DNA of 44,570 nt from Oxalobacteraceae bacterium OM1 (GCA_004570315.1 SPQI01000500.1:1-44570), one strand, 5' to 3'; positions 16,466-28,623 are shown, numbered from the stretch's first letter. A program made the numbers and translations. The notes: generated by a model from the sequence alone, not told the origin.

Positions 16466-17593
16466 TTACTCGAAGAATTCCTTGACCTTGTCTTTCCACG
16501 ACTTGCTCTGCGGGCTGTGTTTCGACCCACCGGCATTGGTCAGCGCTTCGAATTCCTGGAGCAGTTCCTTCTGCCGATCCGTGAGCTTCACCGGCGTTTC
16601 GACCACGACGTGGCAGAACAGGTCGCCGGCGTAGCCTGAACGCACGCCCTTGATGCCCTTGCCGCGCAGGCGGAAGGTCTTGCCGGACTGCGTGCCTTCA
16701 GGCAGCGTGAACGACGCCTTGCCGTTCAGCGTCGGCACTTCCACTTCACCGCCAAGCGCGGCTTTGGCGAAGGAAATCGGGACTTCGCAATGGAGGTCGT
16801 CGCCGTCGCGCTGGAACACCGGATGCGCCTTGATGTGGATTTCCACGTACAGGTCGCCCGGCGGCCCGCCGTTCATGCCCGGCTCGCCGTTGCCGGAGGA
16901 GCGAATCCGCATGCCGTCGTCGATACCGGCCGGGATCTTGACCTCGAGCGTCTTGTTCTTCTTGATGCGCCCTGCGCCGCTGCAAGTCGGGCACGGGCTA
17001 GGAATGATCTTGCCGCTGCCGTGGCACTTCGGGCAGGTTTGCTGAATGCTGAAGAAGCCCTGCTGCATCCGCACCTGACCCTGACCGCCGCAGGTGCCGC
17101 AGGTCGTCGGCGAGGTGCCCGGCTTGGCGCCGGACCCGTGGCAGGTTTCGCATTCGTTCCACGACGGCACGCGAATGGTGGTGTCGTAGCCGTGCGCCGC
17201 CTGCTCAAGCGAGATCTCGAGGTTGTAGCGCAGGTCGGCGCCGCGGTAGACCTGCGGGCCGCCGCGGCGTGCGCCGTGGCCGAAAATGTCGCCGAAAATG
17301 TCTCCGAACGCATCGCCGAAACCGCCGGCGCCGAAGCCACCAGCCCCGAAACCGCCCGCCATGTTCGGGTCGACGCCCGCATGGCCATAACGGTCGTAGG
17401 CTTCGCGCTTGCTCGGGTCGGAGAGCATCTCGTAAGCCTCTTTGGCTTCCTTGAATTTCTCTTCGGCGCCCTTGCTGTCCGGATTGCGGTCCGGATGGTG
17501 TTTCATCGCGAGCTTGCGGTACGCCTTCTTGATGTCGTCGTCGGAGGCGTTTTTCGCTACACCCAGAATCTCGTAATAGTCACGCTTTGCCAT
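16466..17593 (-). CDS. dnaJ: Chaperone DnaJ (Hsp40)
   Basis: DnaJ delivers unfolded clients to DnaK and stimulates its ATPase. The 375-residue protein has the J domain with MKHHPDRN (HPD motif) at residues about 30-37. A Gly/Phe-rich region with repeated [11 protein letters not shown] follows at about 77-100. Four zinc-finger repeats come next: [24 protein letters not shown] and [10 protein letters not shown]-terminal client-binding region completes it. All are intact. It is separated from dnaK by a hairpin terminator, so it may be transcribed partly from its own promoter. Confidence 0.98.
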   Translation of the reverse strand: MAKRDYYEILGVAKNASDDDIKKAYRKLAMKHHPDRNPDSKGAEEKFKEAKEAYEMLSDPSKREAYDRYGHAGVDPNMAGGFGAGGFGAGGFGDAFGDIFGDIFGHGARRGGPQVYRGADLRYNLEISLEQAAHGYDTTIRVPSWNECETCHGSGAKPGTSPTTCGTCGGQGQVRMQQGFFSIQQTCPKCHGSGKIIPSPCPTCSGAGRIKKNKTLEVKIPAGIDDGMRIRSSGNGEPGMNGGPPGDLYVEIHIKAHPVFQRDGDDLHCEVPISFAKAALGGEVEVPTLNGKASFTLPEGTQSGKTFRLRGKGIKGVRSGYAGDLFCHVVVETPVKLTDRQKELLQEFEALTNAGGSKHSPQSKSWKDKVKEFFE

Positions 17594-17721
17594 GTTGTAG
17601 GGACCTTGTCAGTCTCGTCATCCGGCACGATGGAGCGCGTCCACCGTGCCTTGTTCTGCCATCCCTTGCGATAAAGGTCCGCAAAGGAAGCGCGCCTTGC
17701 CAATCGCACAAAGCGCGCATC

Positions 17722-17772
17722 AATAAACACAAACGCCGAGCCCGGATCGCGGACGATCGCTGTGGCTCGGCG
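17722..17772 (-). terminator. Hairpin terminator between dnaK and dnaJ
   Basis: On the minus strand, CGCCGAGCC (17764-17772 complement) pairs with GGCTCGGCG (17734-17742 complement) in a nine-base stem whose loop can fold further. It is followed by TTTGTGTTTATT. It lies downstream of dnaK and would reduce read-through to dnaJ. The long loop makes this a moderate-strength prediction. A second hairpin (CATCGCGG/CCGCGATG at 17776-17797) lies just upstream without T-run. Confidence 0.6.
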
Positions 17773-17805
17773 ACTCATCGCGGCGCGAACCGCGATGCCC
17801 ATCCA

Positions 17806-19752
<1,947 letters not shown>

Positions 19753-19793
19753 GTTCGTGTTCCTTTAAAAAACGGATTTCTGATGTGTTGAAT

Positions 19794-19819
19794 ATGTGGA
19801 ATCTGCCGCCGGTTTCAAG
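19794..19819 (-). promoter_or_regulatory. Sigma-32-like heat-shock promoter upstream of dnaK
   Basis: On the minus strand CTTGAA (19814-19819) is followed after 14 bases by CCACAT (19794-19799), compared with the heat-shock consensus CTTGAA-N13-15-CCCCAT. One base of the -10 differs. It lies in the 86-base gap between grpE and dnaK. Confidence 0.6.
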
Positions 19820-19838
19820 CGCCTGAAGCTAAATTCGC

Positions 19839-20390
19839 TTACTGCGCCACCGTCACGAGCGCCGGCCGCAGCAAACGGTCGGCAATCATGTAGCCCTTCT
19901 GCAGGACGGTGACGATGGTGTTCGCTTCCTGCTGAGCCGGCACCATGGAAATGGCCTGGTGCTTCATCGGGTCGAGCTTCTCGCCGGGGCTGGGATTCAC
20001 TTCCGCCAGGCGGTTGCGCTCGAAGGCCGCATTGAGCTGCTTGAGGGTCATTTCGACGCCTTCCTTGAGCGACTCCACCGACGGCGTATCCAGTTTCAAC
20101 GCCATCTCGAGGCTGTCCTTTACCGGAACCAGCGCCTCGGCAAAGTTTTCGATGGCAAATTTATGTGCCTTCGCAACGTCGTCCTGAGCGCGGCGCCGGA
20201 TGTTCTCGCCGTCGGCCTTGGCACGCAGATAGGCATCCTGCATTTCGGCCAGCTTGGCTTCCAGCGCGGCGATCTTGTCCTCGCCCGGCTGGGCGGCCGA
20301 CTGGGGCTGGGCTTGGGCCTGTTCCGCGGCCGCGGCTTGCGTCTGATCAAGCTGCTCGGCTTGATCCTGCATTTTCTCTTGATCTTGCAT
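19839..20390 (-). CDS. grpE: Nucleotide exchange factor GrpE
   Basis: GrpE releases ADP from DnaK and acts as a thermosensor. The 183-residue protein has a Gln/Ala-rich N-terminal arm ([19 protein letters not shown]), a long coiled coil (about 55-110) with [19 protein letters not shown], then the C-terminal beta domain with [15 protein letters not shown] and [23 protein letters not shown] at 20393 is an alternative start and is better spaced from the upstream GGAG, so one extra Met is possible. It is the first gene of grpE-dnaK, driven by the promoter at 20440-20465. Confidence 0.96.
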   Translation of the reverse strand: MQDQEKMQDQAEQLDQTQAAAAEQAQAQPQSAAQPGEDKIAALEAKLAEMQDAYLRAKADGENIRRRAQDDVAKAHKFAIENFAEALVPVKDSLEMALKLDTPSVESLKEGVEMTLKQLNAAFERNRLAEVNPSPGEKLDPMKHQAISMVPAQQEANTIVTVLQKGYMIADRLLRPALVTVAQ

Positions 20391-20439
20391 CACAAAAAAT
20401 CTCCAACAATCAATGACTTAGCGCCAACACGAACAGCAA

Positions 20440-20465
20440 ATGGGGCTTGACCGCACTATTTCAAG
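20440..20465 (-). promoter_or_regulatory. Sigma-32 heat-shock promoter of grpE
   Basis: On the minus strand CCCTTGAAA contains CTTGAA at 20460-20465. After 14 bases, CCCCATTT has its CCCCAT at 20440-20445. Both boxes match the sigma-32 consensus exactly. The ATG of grpE is about 50 bases downstream. No CIRCE element was seen between promoter and gene. Confidence 0.82.
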
Positions 20466-20621
20466 GGGAATTGGTGAAGATTTTTTCAATTTTGCAACGC
20501 AACGTTGATATGACTCGGAAACGCCATATCGCTGCATGGCTCGCCGGCGACCTTCCATCTGGCGACGGAAGAACTAGGATGAAAGCGTCGGCGCGCGTCG
20601 CGCGGGCCGACGGAGATTTCG

Positions 20622-20723
20622 ATGCGCCTGTCCCTGATTTCCGCGTCCGTCGTGGCTTACGCCGCTGCAGCGGCCACCTGGATTTGCCAGGCCAACCTGC
20701 CGGTGCTGTTTTCCGCTTACTGA
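20622..20723 (+). CDS. Candidate 33-residue hydrophobic small protein
   Basis: This short frame, too short for most gene finders, starts ATG after a GGAG ten bases upstream and ends TGA at 20723, before the 3' end of hemH on the other strand. Most codons end in G or C, as in the neighbouring real genes. The peptide begins MRLSLISASVVAYAAAAAT and has a central hydrophobic stretch suited to one membrane segment or a signal peptide. I do not recognise a family. It lies alone on the plus strand in the 351-base gap between grpE and hemH. No other feature except the grpE promoter is visible there. Confidence 0.4.
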   Translation: MRLSLISASVVAYAAAAATWICQANLPVLFSAY

Positions 20724-20741
20724 CGCAGCCGGTTCGACCGG

Positions 20742-21848
20742 TCAGCGTTCCGCTCCCAAGGCCTTGGCCTGGGCGCGGGAGACTTCCGCTGCTTGCCTTG
20801 CATCTTCCTTCATGGCCGGCGTCAGCATCGTCGGCCAGCCGGCGAGATGCTGTTCCGCCAAGTCGGCCAGGCCAGCAATCCATTCGGGCGCATCGTTCAG
20901 ACAGGGGATGTAGTGGAATGCCTTGCCGCTGGCGGTCAGGAAGTCGGTTTTGGCTTCCATCGCGATCTCTTCGAGCGTTTCCAGGCAGTCGCTGGTGAAC
21001 CCGGGACACATGACATCCACGCGCTGCACGCCTTCCTTTGCCAGCTTGACCAGCGTCGGCGCCGTATAAGGCTGCAGCCATTCGGCGCGGCCGAAGCGGG
21101 ACTGGAAGGTGACGACGTAATCCTCCGGGCGCAGGCGCAGTTCGGCGGCCAGCAGGCGTGCGGTCTTGTGGCACTCGCAGTGGTAAGGATCGCCGAGGAG
21201 CAGCGTGCGCTTGGGCACGCCATGGAAGCTCATCACCAGCTTGTCGGGGCGGCCGTTCTGCTCCCAATGCGTCAGCACGGAGCGCTTTAGGGCGCGGATG
21301 TAGCCCTCATGGTCGTGATAGTGCTTCACCACGCGCAGCTCGGGGACATTGCGGACCTTGCGGTAATGGCCGAAGACGGCGTCGCAGATCGATGCGGTGG
21401 TGGTACCGGAATACTGCGGATACGCGGGGAGCACGAGGATGCGGTCGCAGCCCTGCGCCTTCAGCTGGTCAAGCACATCCGGAATCGACGGATTGCCGTA
21501 GCGCATGGCGTAGGCGACGCTCACGTCGTGTCCGCGCTCACCGAGATAGCCGCGCAGCAATGCCGCCTGCTTCGCGGTGTAGACCTTCAGCGGCGACCCT
21601 TCCTGTGTCCAGATCGACGCGTACTTGTGCGCCGACTTGCCCGAACGCAGCGGCAGGATGGCTCCGTGCAGGATGAACCACCAGACGGCCTTCGGGATTT
21701 CGACGACGCGCGGGTCGGACAGGAACTGCTTCAGGTAGCGTCGGACCGCCGAGGCGGTTGGTGCATCCGGCGTGCCGAGGTTGACCAGCAGGACGGCGGT
21801 GCGCAGGCGCGTACCGTGGGTGAAGTCGGGTTCCTTGTCGTAGGCCAT
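20742..21848 (-). CDS. hemH: Ferrochelatase
   Basis: HemH inserts Fe2+ into protoporphyrin IX, the final step of protoheme synthesis. The 368-residue protein has [13 protein letters not shown] near the N-terminus and YTAKQAALL. The central [22 protein letters not shown] block contains part of the active site, and [17 protein letters not shown] contains the catalytic His. [20 protein letters not shown] (shortened: [15 protein letters not shown]) follows with the metal-binding Glu. All are intact. The gene lies 13 bases after recN and probably shares its transcript. Confidence 0.97.
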   Translation of the reverse strand: MAYDKEPDFTHGTRLRTAVLLVNLGTPDAPTASAVRRYLKQFLSDPRVVEIPKAVWWFILHGAILPLRSGKSAHKYASIWTQEGSPLKVYTAKQAALLRGYLGERGHDVSVAYAMRYGNPSIPDVLDQLKAQGCDRILVLPAYPQYSGTTTASICDAVFGHYRKVRNVPELRVVKHYHDHEGYIRALKRSVLTHWEQNGRPDKLVMSFHGVPKRTLLLGDPYHCECHKTARLLAAELRLRPEDYVVTFQSRFGRAEWLQPYTAPTLVKLAKEGVQRVDVMCPGFTSDCLETLEEIAMEAKTDFLTASGKAFHYIPCLNDAPEWIAGLADLAEQHLAGWPTMLTPAMKEDARQAAEVSRAQAKALGAER

Positions 21849-21861
21849 GGGTGTTATCGGG

Positions 21862-23508
21862 TCAGGAAGCGAGCAATTCCCGCGCGTGCTTGCGGGTCGT
21901 GGCGGTGATTTCCAGGCCGCCGAGCATGCGGGCGATTTCCTCGACCCGCGCCTTGGCGTCGAGGCTGTCGATGCTTGAGAGCGTCTTGCCCTCGACGTTG
22001 CGCTTGCTGACCTGGAAATGCTGGTTGGCCTGGCTGGCGACCTGCGGCAGGTGCGTCACGCACAGTACCTGGCGATCCTGGCCGAGCCGCTTGAGCAGGC
22101 GTCCCACCACTTCGGCGACCGCGCCGCCGATGCCGCTGTCGACCTCGTCGAAGATCAGCGTCGGCGTAGTTGTTGCAGTGGAAGTGATGACGGAAATCGC
22201 GAGCGAAATGCGCGCCAGTTCGCCGCCCGACGCGACCTTCGCGAGCGAGCGCGGCGTCGTGCCGGCGTGGCCTGCAACGAGGAATTCCACCTGTTCCAAA
22301 CCATACGCTGCAGGCTCGCCGGCGTTCAATGCCACCTCGAAGCGGCCACCTGCCATGCTGAGCTCCTGCATTGCCGCCGTCACCGCTTCGCTCAGTGCCT
22401 TGGCGGCCTTGGCGCGGGCCTTCGACAGCGTCTGCGCCGCGGCGATGTAGTCGGCCTTGAGTTTCTCTTCCTGTTCGCGCATGGCGTCGAGGTCGCTGGC
22501 ATCGGCAATCTGGCGCAACTGCGCCGACAGCGTCTGGAATTCCTGCGGCAAGTCTTCCGGCTGCACACGGAACTTGCGTGCGGTGGAGTGAATGGCATCG
22601 AGCCGCGCCTCCACCGTATGCAGCCGCTCGGGATCGAGTTCGACACGACCGAGATAATCGTTCAGCGAGTAGACGGCTTCCTGCAGCTGGATCGTGGCCG
22701 GTTCCAGCGCTTCGAGCACAGGCTTGAGGCCGGCATCGATGTCGGCCAGCTTGGAGAGTTTCAGCGTCAATGCCGAGAGCTGCGACAGCATCGGGCTTTC
22801 CGATTCGGAAATCGCGCTCAAGGCTTCCTGCGCTCCTTCCATCAGGCTCGCCGCATGCGACAGGCGGCTGTGCTCGTTGCTGATCTCGCTCCACTCGCCC
22901 GGCTTCACGGCGAGCTTTTCCAGCTCGTTCACCTGCCACTCGAGACGCTCGCGTTCGAGCAGTACATTCTTCGCATTGGCTTCGAATTCCTCGCGCTGTT
23001 TCGCGAGCGCCCGCCACGTCTTGTAGGCGGCGGCGACGGACCGCGCGTCATCGACGAGACCGGCCTGGCTGTCGAGCAGCAGGCGTTGCGCGTCCGTCTT
23101 CAGGAGCGACTGGTGGGCATGCTGCCCGTGGATGTCGACCAGCATTTCGCCCAGCTCGCGCAGCTGCGCCGCGGTGGCGCTGATGCCGTTGATGAAGGCC
23201 TTGGAACGTCCGGCGTTGTCGATCACCCGGCGCAGCAGCACCCCGCCCTCTTCGGCGGTGAACTCGTGCGCGTCGAGCCAGTCGTCGACCGCGTCGTGGG
23301 TGGAGAACTCGGCGGTGATATCGGTCTTGGCGGCGCCTTCGCGCACCATGCTGCCGTCGCCCCGCCCGCCGAGGGCAAGGGCCAGCGCATCGATGAGGAT
23401 GGATTTGCCCGCGCCGGTTTCACCAGTGAACACCGAGAAGCCGGGGGCGAAGTCGAGCTCGATGCTGTCTACGATAACGAAGTCGCGAATGGATAGTGTG
23501 CGGAGCAT
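21862..23508 (-). CDS. recN: DNA repair protein RecN
   Basis: RecN is an SMC-like ATPase acting at double-strand breaks. The 548-residue protein has Walker A GETGAGKS (residues 29-36), [12 protein letters not shown], a long helical coiled-coil middle, and a C-terminal ABC signature [12 protein letters not shown] with Walker [13 protein letters not shown]. Length and motifs are normal. It is 61 bases after nadK and 13 bases before hemH on the minus strand. No LexA box was found in the window upstream. Confidence 0.97.
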   Translation of the reverse strand: MLRTLSIRDFVIVDSIELDFAPGFSVFTGETGAGKSILIDALALALGGRGDGSMVREGAAKTDITAEFSTHDAVDDWLDAHEFTAEEGGVLLRRVIDNAGRSKAFINGISATAAQLRELGEMLVDIHGQHAHQSLLKTDAQRLLLDSQAGLVDDARSVAAAYKTWRALAKQREEFEANAKNVLLERERLEWQVNELEKLAVKPGEWSEISNEHSRLSHAASLMEGAQEALSAISESESPMLSQLSALTLKLSKLADIDAGLKPVLEALEPATIQLQEAVYSLNDYLGRVELDPERLHTVEARLDAIHSTARKFRVQPEDLPQEFQTLSAQLRQIADASDLDAMREQEEKLKADYIAAAQTLSKARAKAAKALSEAVTAAMQELSMAGGRFEVALNAGEPAAYGLEQVEFLVAGHAGTTPRSLAKVASGGELARISLAISVITSTATTTPTLIFDEVDSGIGGAVAEVVGRLLKRLGQDRQVLCVTHLPQVASQANQHFQVSKRNVEGKTLSSIDSLDAKARVEEIARMLGGLEITATTRKHARELLAS

Positions 23509-23569
23509 AGCGATTGTAATTTGTCACTTCGACAGCCGGCGCGTACCGGAGGCCGGCTGATGTGCCGCG

Positions 23570-24484
23570 CTATTTTAGCTGGCCTGCGACGGAGGGATAT
23601 TCGTTCCAGTGGAGCTTCTCGCGCAAGGTATCGTAATAGCTCCAGCCCTGCGGATGCAGGAAGGTGATGGCGTGCGCGGAACGGCGCACGATGATGCGGT
23701 CGTGGTGCTGCAGGCTGGCGAGCGACTGCATGTCGAAATTCACGCTGATGTCGCGTCCGCCCATGATTTCGATCTCGATGCAGCTGCTGTCCGGGATCAC
23801 GATGGGCCGATTGGACAGCGCATGCGGCGCGATCGGCACCAGCGACAGCCCGGACAGGCTGGGGTGCAGCAGAGGACCGCCGGCGGACAGGGCGTAGGCT
23901 GTCGAGCCGGTCGGCGTCGCGACGATGAGGCCGTCGGAGCGCTGGTTGTACATGAAGCGGCCGTCGACGTCGACTTTCAGCTCGGCCATGCCGGAGGTCG
24001 AGCCGCGCGACACGACCACGTCGTTGAACGCCAAGGCATGGAAAATGGTCTGACCGCCGCGCAGTACCGAACCTTCGAGCAGGCAACGCTGCTCGGATTC
24101 GAGCTTGCCGTCGAGCATGTCCGTCAGCACCGGCAACATCCCCTCCAAAGGAATGTCGGTCATGAAGCCGAGCCGTCCCTGGTTGATGCCGATCAGCGGC
24201 ACGCCGAACGGAGCGAGCTGCCGGGCGATGCCGAGCATGGTGCCGTCGCCGCCCACGACGATGGCGACGTCGGCCTGCTCGCCGATCTGCTGCGGCGTCA
24301 AGGCCGCTTCCGCAGCCAGGCCGATGTTGTGCGCGGTGTCGGTCTCGAACACGACGCGCAGGCCGCGCCCGCGGAGGAACGCGGCAAGTTCCGACAACGA
24401 TTCCGTGATCCCGCCGGCCATGTACTTGCCGATGACGGCAACGGTCCGGAAGGCGGGCAATGCGGATGGCGAGGAAGGCAACAT
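23570..24484 (-). CDS. nadK: NAD kinase
   Basis: NadK phosphorylates NAD to NADP. The 304-residue protein starts [19 protein letters not shown]. It contains the GGDGT motif in [10 protein letters not shown], the NxG motif in [10 protein letters not shown] and the [15 protein letters not shown] block, all characteristic. The start at 24484 is chosen because upstream in-frame residues have no family likeness. The gene is divergent from the HAD hydrolase, with nadK-recN-hemH as a likely operon. Confidence 0.97.
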   Translation of the reverse strand: MLPSSPSALPAFRTVAVIGKYMAGGITESLSELAAFLRGRGLRVVFETDTAHNIGLAAEAALTPQQIGEQADVAIVVGGDGTMLGIARQLAPFGVPLIGINQGRLGFMTDIPLEGMLPVLTDMLDGKLESEQRCLLEGSVLRGGQTIFHALAFNDVVVSRGSTSGMAELKVDVDGRFMYNQRSDGLIVATPTGSTAYALSAGGPLLHPSLSGLSLVPIAPHALSNRPIVIPDSSCIEIEIMGGRDISVNFDMQSLASLQHHDRIIVRRSAHAITFLHPQGWSYYDTLREKLHWNEYPSVAGQLK

Positions 24485-24560
24485 GCTGGAGATTAGACCA
24501 TAATTTGCCAGGCACTCACAGCGGCGGTGAAAGCGTCCATTCCACTCGCATATCCATCCC

Positions 24561-25259
24561 ATGGCTCCCATCAAAGCAGTCTTGTTCGATCTTGACGACA
24601 CCCTGTGGCCGATCGTTCCCGTCATCCGCCGCGCCGAGGATATTCTGCACGCGTGGCTGCGTGAGCAGGTGCCCGACGTGGCCGCGCGCTTCAGCATCGA
24701 CGCGATGCGCGCGCGGCGCCAGGAACTGATGGCGACCGATCCGGTGTACCAGCTCGACCTGCGCAAGCTGCGTCATGCCGGCCTGGTGGAAGCCTTCCAG
24801 GCGGCCGGCGCGGATGTGCGCCGTGTCGACGAGGCGATGGCGGTTTTCTCGCGCGCCCGCAACGATGTCACGCCTTTCGACGATGTGCTGCCGGTACTAA
24901 AAGCCTTGCGCGCGCGGCATGCGGTCGGCTCGGTATCGAATGGCGTGGCCGACCTGCACATGATCGGCATCGCGCATCTGTTCGACGCGTCGGTTGCCGC
25001 GCACCACGTCGGCGTTGCGAAGCCTGATGCGGGCATCTTCCATGCCGCCTGCACTGCGATCGGCGTGCCTCCGGAGCAAGCGGTCTATGCCGGCGACGAT
25101 CCCTTGCTCGATGTCGAAGGCGCCCAGCGTGCCGGCTTGCAGGCGGCCTGGCTGGCGCGCCCGGAATTGCCTCTGCGTCAGTTGCCGGATCATGTCCGGC
25201 CTGACATCGTCTGCCGCGACCTGCACGACCTGCATGCTTGGCTGCAAGGTCGGCAATGA
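24561..25259 (+). CDS. HAD family hydrolase
   Basis: This 232-residue protein begins with motif [11 protein letters not shown]. Motif II is in [10 protein letters not shown], the conserved Lys in [10 protein letters not shown] and motif III in [14 protein letters not shown]. The cap domain lies between motifs I and II, so this is a subfamily IA enzyme resembling phosphoglycolate or haloacid-type phosphatases. The substrate is unknown. It sits between nadK (divergent) and hrcA, 84 bases upstream of the latter. Confidence 0.9.
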   Translation: MAPIKAVLFDLDDTLWPIVPVIRRAEDILHAWLREQVPDVAARFSIDAMRARRQELMATDPVYQLDLRKLRHAGLVEAFQAAGADVRRVDEAMAVFSRARNDVTPFDDVLPVLKALRARHAVGSVSNGVADLHMIGIAHLFDASVAAHHVGVAKPDAGIFHAACTAIGVPPEQAVYAGDDPLLDVEGAQRAGLQAAWLARPELPLRQLPDHVRPDIVCRDLHDLHAWLQGRQ

Positions 25260-25302
25260 AACTGTGACAAGACTCAAGTGTTTCAGTGGCGTGGCAGGAA
25301 CA

Positions 25303-25320
25303 GAGCGCTAGCGAGCGCTA
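25303..25320 (+). repeat. Direct repeat GAGCGCTA upstream of hrcA
   Basis: GAGCGCTA occurs at 25303-25310 and again at 25313-25320, just before the probable hrcA -10 box. Each copy differs by one base from the CIRCE half GAGTGCTA, but the arrangement is direct rather than inverted. Possibly a regulatory site; not proven. Confidence 0.45.
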
Positions 25321-25331
25321 TCCGCCGTCGC

Positions 25332-25337
25332 TACAAT
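25332..25337 (+). promoter_or_regulatory. Probable hrcA -10 box
   Basis: TACAAT ends seven bases before the hrcA ATG, so the mRNA would have almost no leader. No convincing -35 was seen. Confidence 0.35.
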
Positions 25338-25343
25338 AACCCC

Positions 25344-26366
25344 ATGCAACTCGATTCCCGCGCGCAAACTTTGCTCAAGGCTCTGGTCGAACGGTATATC
25401 GCCGACGGCCAGCCGGTGGGCTCGCGCGCGCTCTCCAAGATCTCCGGCCTGGAGCTCTCGCCCGCGACCATTCGCAACATCATGGCCGACCTCGAGGAAA
25501 TGGGCTTCGTCGCCAGTCCGCATACCTCTGCCGGCCGCGTGCCGACGCCGCGCGGCTACCGCCTGTTCGTCGATACCTTGCTCACCGTGCAACCGATCGA
25601 CGAAACCACCGTCGAATCCCGCCTGCAGCCCAAGCTCCAGCAACGTTCGCCGCAGAAGATCATTTTCGGCGCCGCGCAGGTGCTCTCTTCGCTGTCGCAA
25701 TTTGCCGGCGTGGTGATGACGCCGCGGCACGAATCGGTGTTCCAGCAGATCGAATTCCTGCGGCTGTCCGAGCGCCGCATCCTGCTGGTGGTGGTCGCGC
25801 CGAACGGCGAGGTACAGAACCGCCTGCTGCTGACCGACGTCGATTACACGCCGTCGCAGCTGGTCCAGGCCGCCAACTACATCAACCAGCATTACGCCGG
25901 CGCCACCTTCGAGGAAGTGCGCCAGCGCCTGCAGAACGAGCTGCGTCAGCTGCGCGACGACATGACCGTGCTGATGCAGGCGGCCGTCGAGGCCGGCAGC
26001 GAAGCCATGGCCGACCAGGGTGAAGACGTGGTGATTTCCGGCGAACGCAATTTGCTTGGGGTGACCGACCTCGCCTCCAACATGACCTCGCTGCGCAAGC
26101 TGTTCGACATGTTTGAACAAAAGACCGGTCTAATGCAGCTGCTGGATTTTTCGAGCAAGGCCAACGGCGTGCAGATCTTCATCGGCGGAGAGTCGCAACT
26201 GGTGCCGATGGATGAAATGAGCGTCGTGACCGCGCCCTATGAAGTGAACGGCCGGATCGTCGGGACGCTTGGCGTGATCGGTCCGACGCGCATGGCCTAC
26301 GAGCGCGTCATTCCCATCGTCGACATCACGGCCAAACTGCTCTCCAACGCGCTCAGCCACTGCTGA
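25344..26366 (+). CDS. hrcA: Heat-inducible transcription repressor HrcA
   Basis: HrcA represses groE-type heat-shock operons by binding CIRCE, with activity assisted by GroEL. The 340-residue protein has an N-terminal winged helix ([40 protein letters not shown] split) with [21 protein letters not shown] (shortened: [17 protein letters not shown]), followed by the dimerisation domain and [20 protein letters not shown]. These are characteristic. The start is ATG at 25344; an upstream start at 25278 has no family similarity. No CIRCE is present in the window, so its main targets are probably elsewhere. Confidence 0.95.
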   Translation: MQLDSRAQTLLKALVERYIADGQPVGSRALSKISGLELSPATIRNIMADLEEMGFVASPHTSAGRVPTPRGYRLFVDTLLTVQPIDETTVESRLQPKLQQRSPQKIIFGAAQVLSSLSQFAGVVMTPRHESVFQQIEFLRLSERRILLVVVAPNGEVQNRLLLTDVDYTPSQLVQAANYINQHYAGATFEEVRQRLQNELRQLRDDMTVLMQAAVEAGSEAMADQGEDVVISGERNLLGVTDLASNMTSLRKLFDMFEQKTGLMQLLDFSSKANGVQIFIGGESQLVPMDEMSVVTAPYEVNGRIVGTLGVIGPTRMAYERVIPIVDITAKLLSNALSHC

Positions 26367-26381
26367 GCCGCGCCTTAAGCG

Positions 26382-26705
26382 TCAAATCATCAGCTCGGCC
26401 AGCGTCTTGTTGCTGGCCGCATCGATGTCGGTGATTGCAAGCCCGATACGGAAGCCTTCCGTCCCGCTCAGAATGCTGTACGCCACCTTCGCATTGGCGA
26501 CCACCCGGCGCGGCGCGCCGTTGATCTGCGTCTCGAACATGAAGGCACAGGTGGCACCAGCCGGCAATTGCTGTTCGATCAACAGTGAGACGCCGGCCAG
26601 CGCGATGTCGATGGTGCGGCCGCGCAGGATGGCGCCGGTTTGGAGGCGTACTTGGGCAGGCGCGCGCAACGGCTTGCGGGGAAAGCTTCGGTTGTCCTTG
26701 GTCAT
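26382..26705 (-). CDS. PilZ domain protein (degenerate second motif)
   Basis: This 107-residue protein is a single PilZ domain. The RxxxR c-di-GMP site appears as RSFPR. The second motif, usually [DN]xSxxG, reads DIALAG with Ala in place of Ser. Binding may be reduced or absent. It lies between hrcA and fur. Partners unknown. Confidence 0.82.
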   Translation of the reverse strand: MTKDNRSFPRKPLRAPAQVRLQTGAILRGRTIDIALAGVSLLIEQQLPAGATCAFMFETQINGAPRRVVANAKVAYSILSGTEGFRIGLAITDIDAASNKTLAELMI

Positions 26706-26762
26706 GCGGAAGGATGCGACGAACCGTCGCGGAAGACTGGGTGAATCGGAGCGGGCGGCGCG

Positions 26763-27194
26763 TCAGCGGCCGCGATGCGGACAGTCGGTCTTGGTGCAAT
26801 GCGCGTAAAGCGCCAATGCATGGTCGGCAATATTGAAACCGCGGTCACGCGCGACCGTTTGCTGGCGGCGTTCGATTTCATCGTCGAAGAATTCCTCGAC
26901 GCGGCCGCAATCGAGGCACACCAGGTGATCGTGATGCGAGCCTTCGTTGAGTTCGAAGACCGCCTTGCCGCTTTCGAAGTGATTGCGATGCAGCAGCCCG
27001 GCCTGTTCGAACTGCGTCAGCACGCGGTAGACCGTCGCCAAGCCGACATCCATGTTGTCAGCCAATAAAATCTTGTAGACGTCCTCGGCACTGAGGTGCC
27101 GCACGGAGCTGTTGTGGAAGATGTCAAGGATCTTGAGCCGCGGCAGCGTCGCTTTCAGACCGCTGGCTTTCAGCTCGGAAGGATTGCTTGGCAT
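26763..27194 (-). CDS. fur: Ferric uptake regulator Fur
   Basis: Fur represses iron-uptake genes when bound to Fe2+. The 143-residue protein has a winged helix ([29 protein letters not shown]) and the metal-binding [16 protein letters not shown] region. The final Cys pair in [11 protein letters not shown] is typical of zinc-binding Fur. The gene is divergent from bamE, a pairing common in betaproteobacteria and gammaproteobacteria. Confidence 0.96.
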   Translation of the reverse strand: MPSNPSELKASGLKATLPRLKILDIFHNSSVRHLSAEDVYKILLADNMDVGLATVYRVLTQFEQAGLLHRNHFESGKAVFELNEGSHHDHLVCLDCGRVEEFFDDEIERRQQTVARDRGFNIADHALALYAHCTKTDCPHRGR

Positions 27195-27271
27195 GTTGTT
27201 GGTCGGAATAGGATTATCTGGCTTATCATATAGCGTTTTGGCCCCTGCTGCTCACTGAATTGAGACCCACC

Positions 27272-27811
27272 ATGCGCATGTTGTCACTTCGCTCCACCCC
27301 GGCCGCTGCAGGTGTTTTCTGCATCGCGCTCGCCCTGCTGTCGGGCTGCGCCTCGCGCAATCCGCTGATGGATGGCGGCGCGGCGAAACCGAATCTGGAG
27401 CAGGCCAGCGGCACCGATGCCGCCACGGCAAGCGCAGGCATCCAGACCGTCGAGCCGAGTGCATTCCAGCGCTTCATCAATTACCTGAAGCCCTATCGCA
27501 TCGATGTCCAGCAAGGCAACTTCGTTTCCCAGCAAATGCTGGCGCAGTTGCGCGACGCGATGAAGAACAAGGAGGGCGTCACGCCCGACCAGGTGCGCTT
27601 CATCCTTGGCACGCCGCTGCTCAACGACGTCTTCCACAACGAGCGCTGGGACTATCCCTTCCTGCTCAAGAAGCGCAGCGGCGAGATCATTTCCAGCCGC
27701 GTCACCGTGTACTTCAAGGGCGGCCGCGTGAGCAGCGTCGAAGGCGACCAGCTGCCGCCGGAAGAGCAATACCTGAATCTGATCGCCGGCCAACCCGCCC
27801 CCAAGAAATAA
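27272..27811 (+). CDS. bamE: Outer membrane assembly lipoprotein BamE
   Basis: BamE is a small lipoprotein of the BAM complex that inserts beta-barrels in the outer membrane. The protein of 179 residues has a lipoprotein signal with lipobox LLSGC (Cys at about residue 25). The mature region has [19 protein letters not shown] and [19 protein letters not shown], the SmpA/OmlA fold. The start at ATG 27272 is chosen over a TTG at 27260. It is divergent from fur and followed after five bases by dapB. Confidence 0.95.
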   Translation: MRMLSLRSTPAAAGVFCIALALLSGCASRNPLMDGGAAKPNLEQASGTDAATASAGIQTVEPSAFQRFINYLKPYRIDVQQGNFVSQQMLAQLRDAMKNKEGVTPDQVRFILGTPLLNDVFHNERWDYPFLLKKRSGEIISSRVTVYFKGGRVSSVEGDQLPPEEQYLNLIAGQPAPKK

Positions 27812-27816
27812 GTACC

Positions 27817-28623
27817 ATGAGTGAAATGAAGATTGCCGTCGCCGGCGCCTCCGGCCGCATGGGCCGCATGCTGATCGAGACCGTCATGGCCGCGCAGGAC
27901 GCCACCCTGGCCGGCGCAATCGACGTGCCGGGCGCCCCGAGCATCGGCACCGATGCCGCCGCCTTCCTGGGAAAAACGGCCGGCGTGACGATCGAGTCGG
28001 ACCTGGACAAGGGCTTGGCCGGCGTCGACCTGCTGATCGATTTCACCCGTCCGGAAGGCACGCTCAAGCACCTGGCGTATTGCGCAGCCCACGGCATCAA
28101 GATGGTGATCGGCACCACTGGCTTCGACGACGCCGGCAAGGCTGCGATTGCCGCTGCCGCGCAGCAGACTGCCGTCATGTTCGCGCCCAACATGAGCGTG
28201 GGCGTGAACGTCACGATGAAGCTGCTCGAACTGGCCGCAAGAAGTTTTTCGCACGGCTACGATATCGAAATCATCGAGGCGCACCATCGCCACAAGGTCG
28301 ATGCGCCGTCCGGCACTGCGCTCAGAATGGGCGAGGTCATTGCCGGAGCGCTCGGCCGCGACTTGAAGGACGTTGCCGTCTATGCGCGCGAGGGCGTGAC
28401 CGGCGAGCGCGATCCGTCGTCCATCGGCTTCGCCACCATCCGCGGCGGCGACATCGTCGGCGACCATACCGTGCTGTTCGCCGGCATCGGCGAGCGCATC
28501 GAGATCACCCACAAGTCCTCCAGCCGTTTGCCCTATGCCCACGGCAGCCTGCGTGCCGCCCGCTTCCTTGCCGACAAGGCAACCGGCCTGTACGACATGC
28601 AGGACGTGCTCGGCTTGCGCTGA
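27817..28623 (+). CDS. dapB: 4-hydroxy-tetrahydrodipicolinate reductase
   Basis: DapB reduces HTPA in the lysine/meso-diaminopimelate pathway using NAD(P)H. The 268-residue protein has a Rossmann N-terminus ([14 protein letters not shown]), [11 protein letters not shown], and the catalytic block [19 protein letters not shown] with the active His and Lys. Length is normal. It follows bamE closely and probably shares its transcript. Confidence 0.97.
   Translation: MSEMKIAVAGASGRMGRMLIETVMAAQDATLAGAIDVPGAPSIGTDAAAFLGKTAGVTIESDLDKGLAGVDLLIDFTRPEGTLKHLAYCAAHGIKMVIGTTGFDDAGKAAIAAAAQQTAVMFAPNMSVGVNVTMKLLELAARSFSHGYDIEIIEAHHRHKVDAPSGTALRMGEVIAGALGRDLKDVAVYAREGVTGERDPSSIGFATIRGGDIVGDHTVLFAGIGERIEITHKSSSRLPYAHGSLRAARFLADKATGLYDMQDVLGLR

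Noticed and set aside
20394-20500. CIRCE element upstream of grpE
   Set aside because: No TTAGCACTC-N9-GAGTGCTAA-like inverted repeat found; the sigma-32 match explains the region better.
27205-27235. Fur box between fur and bamE
   Set aside because: GATTATCTGGCTTATCATA matches the 19-base Fur consensus at only about half of the positions, so autoregulation is not supported by this sequence alone.
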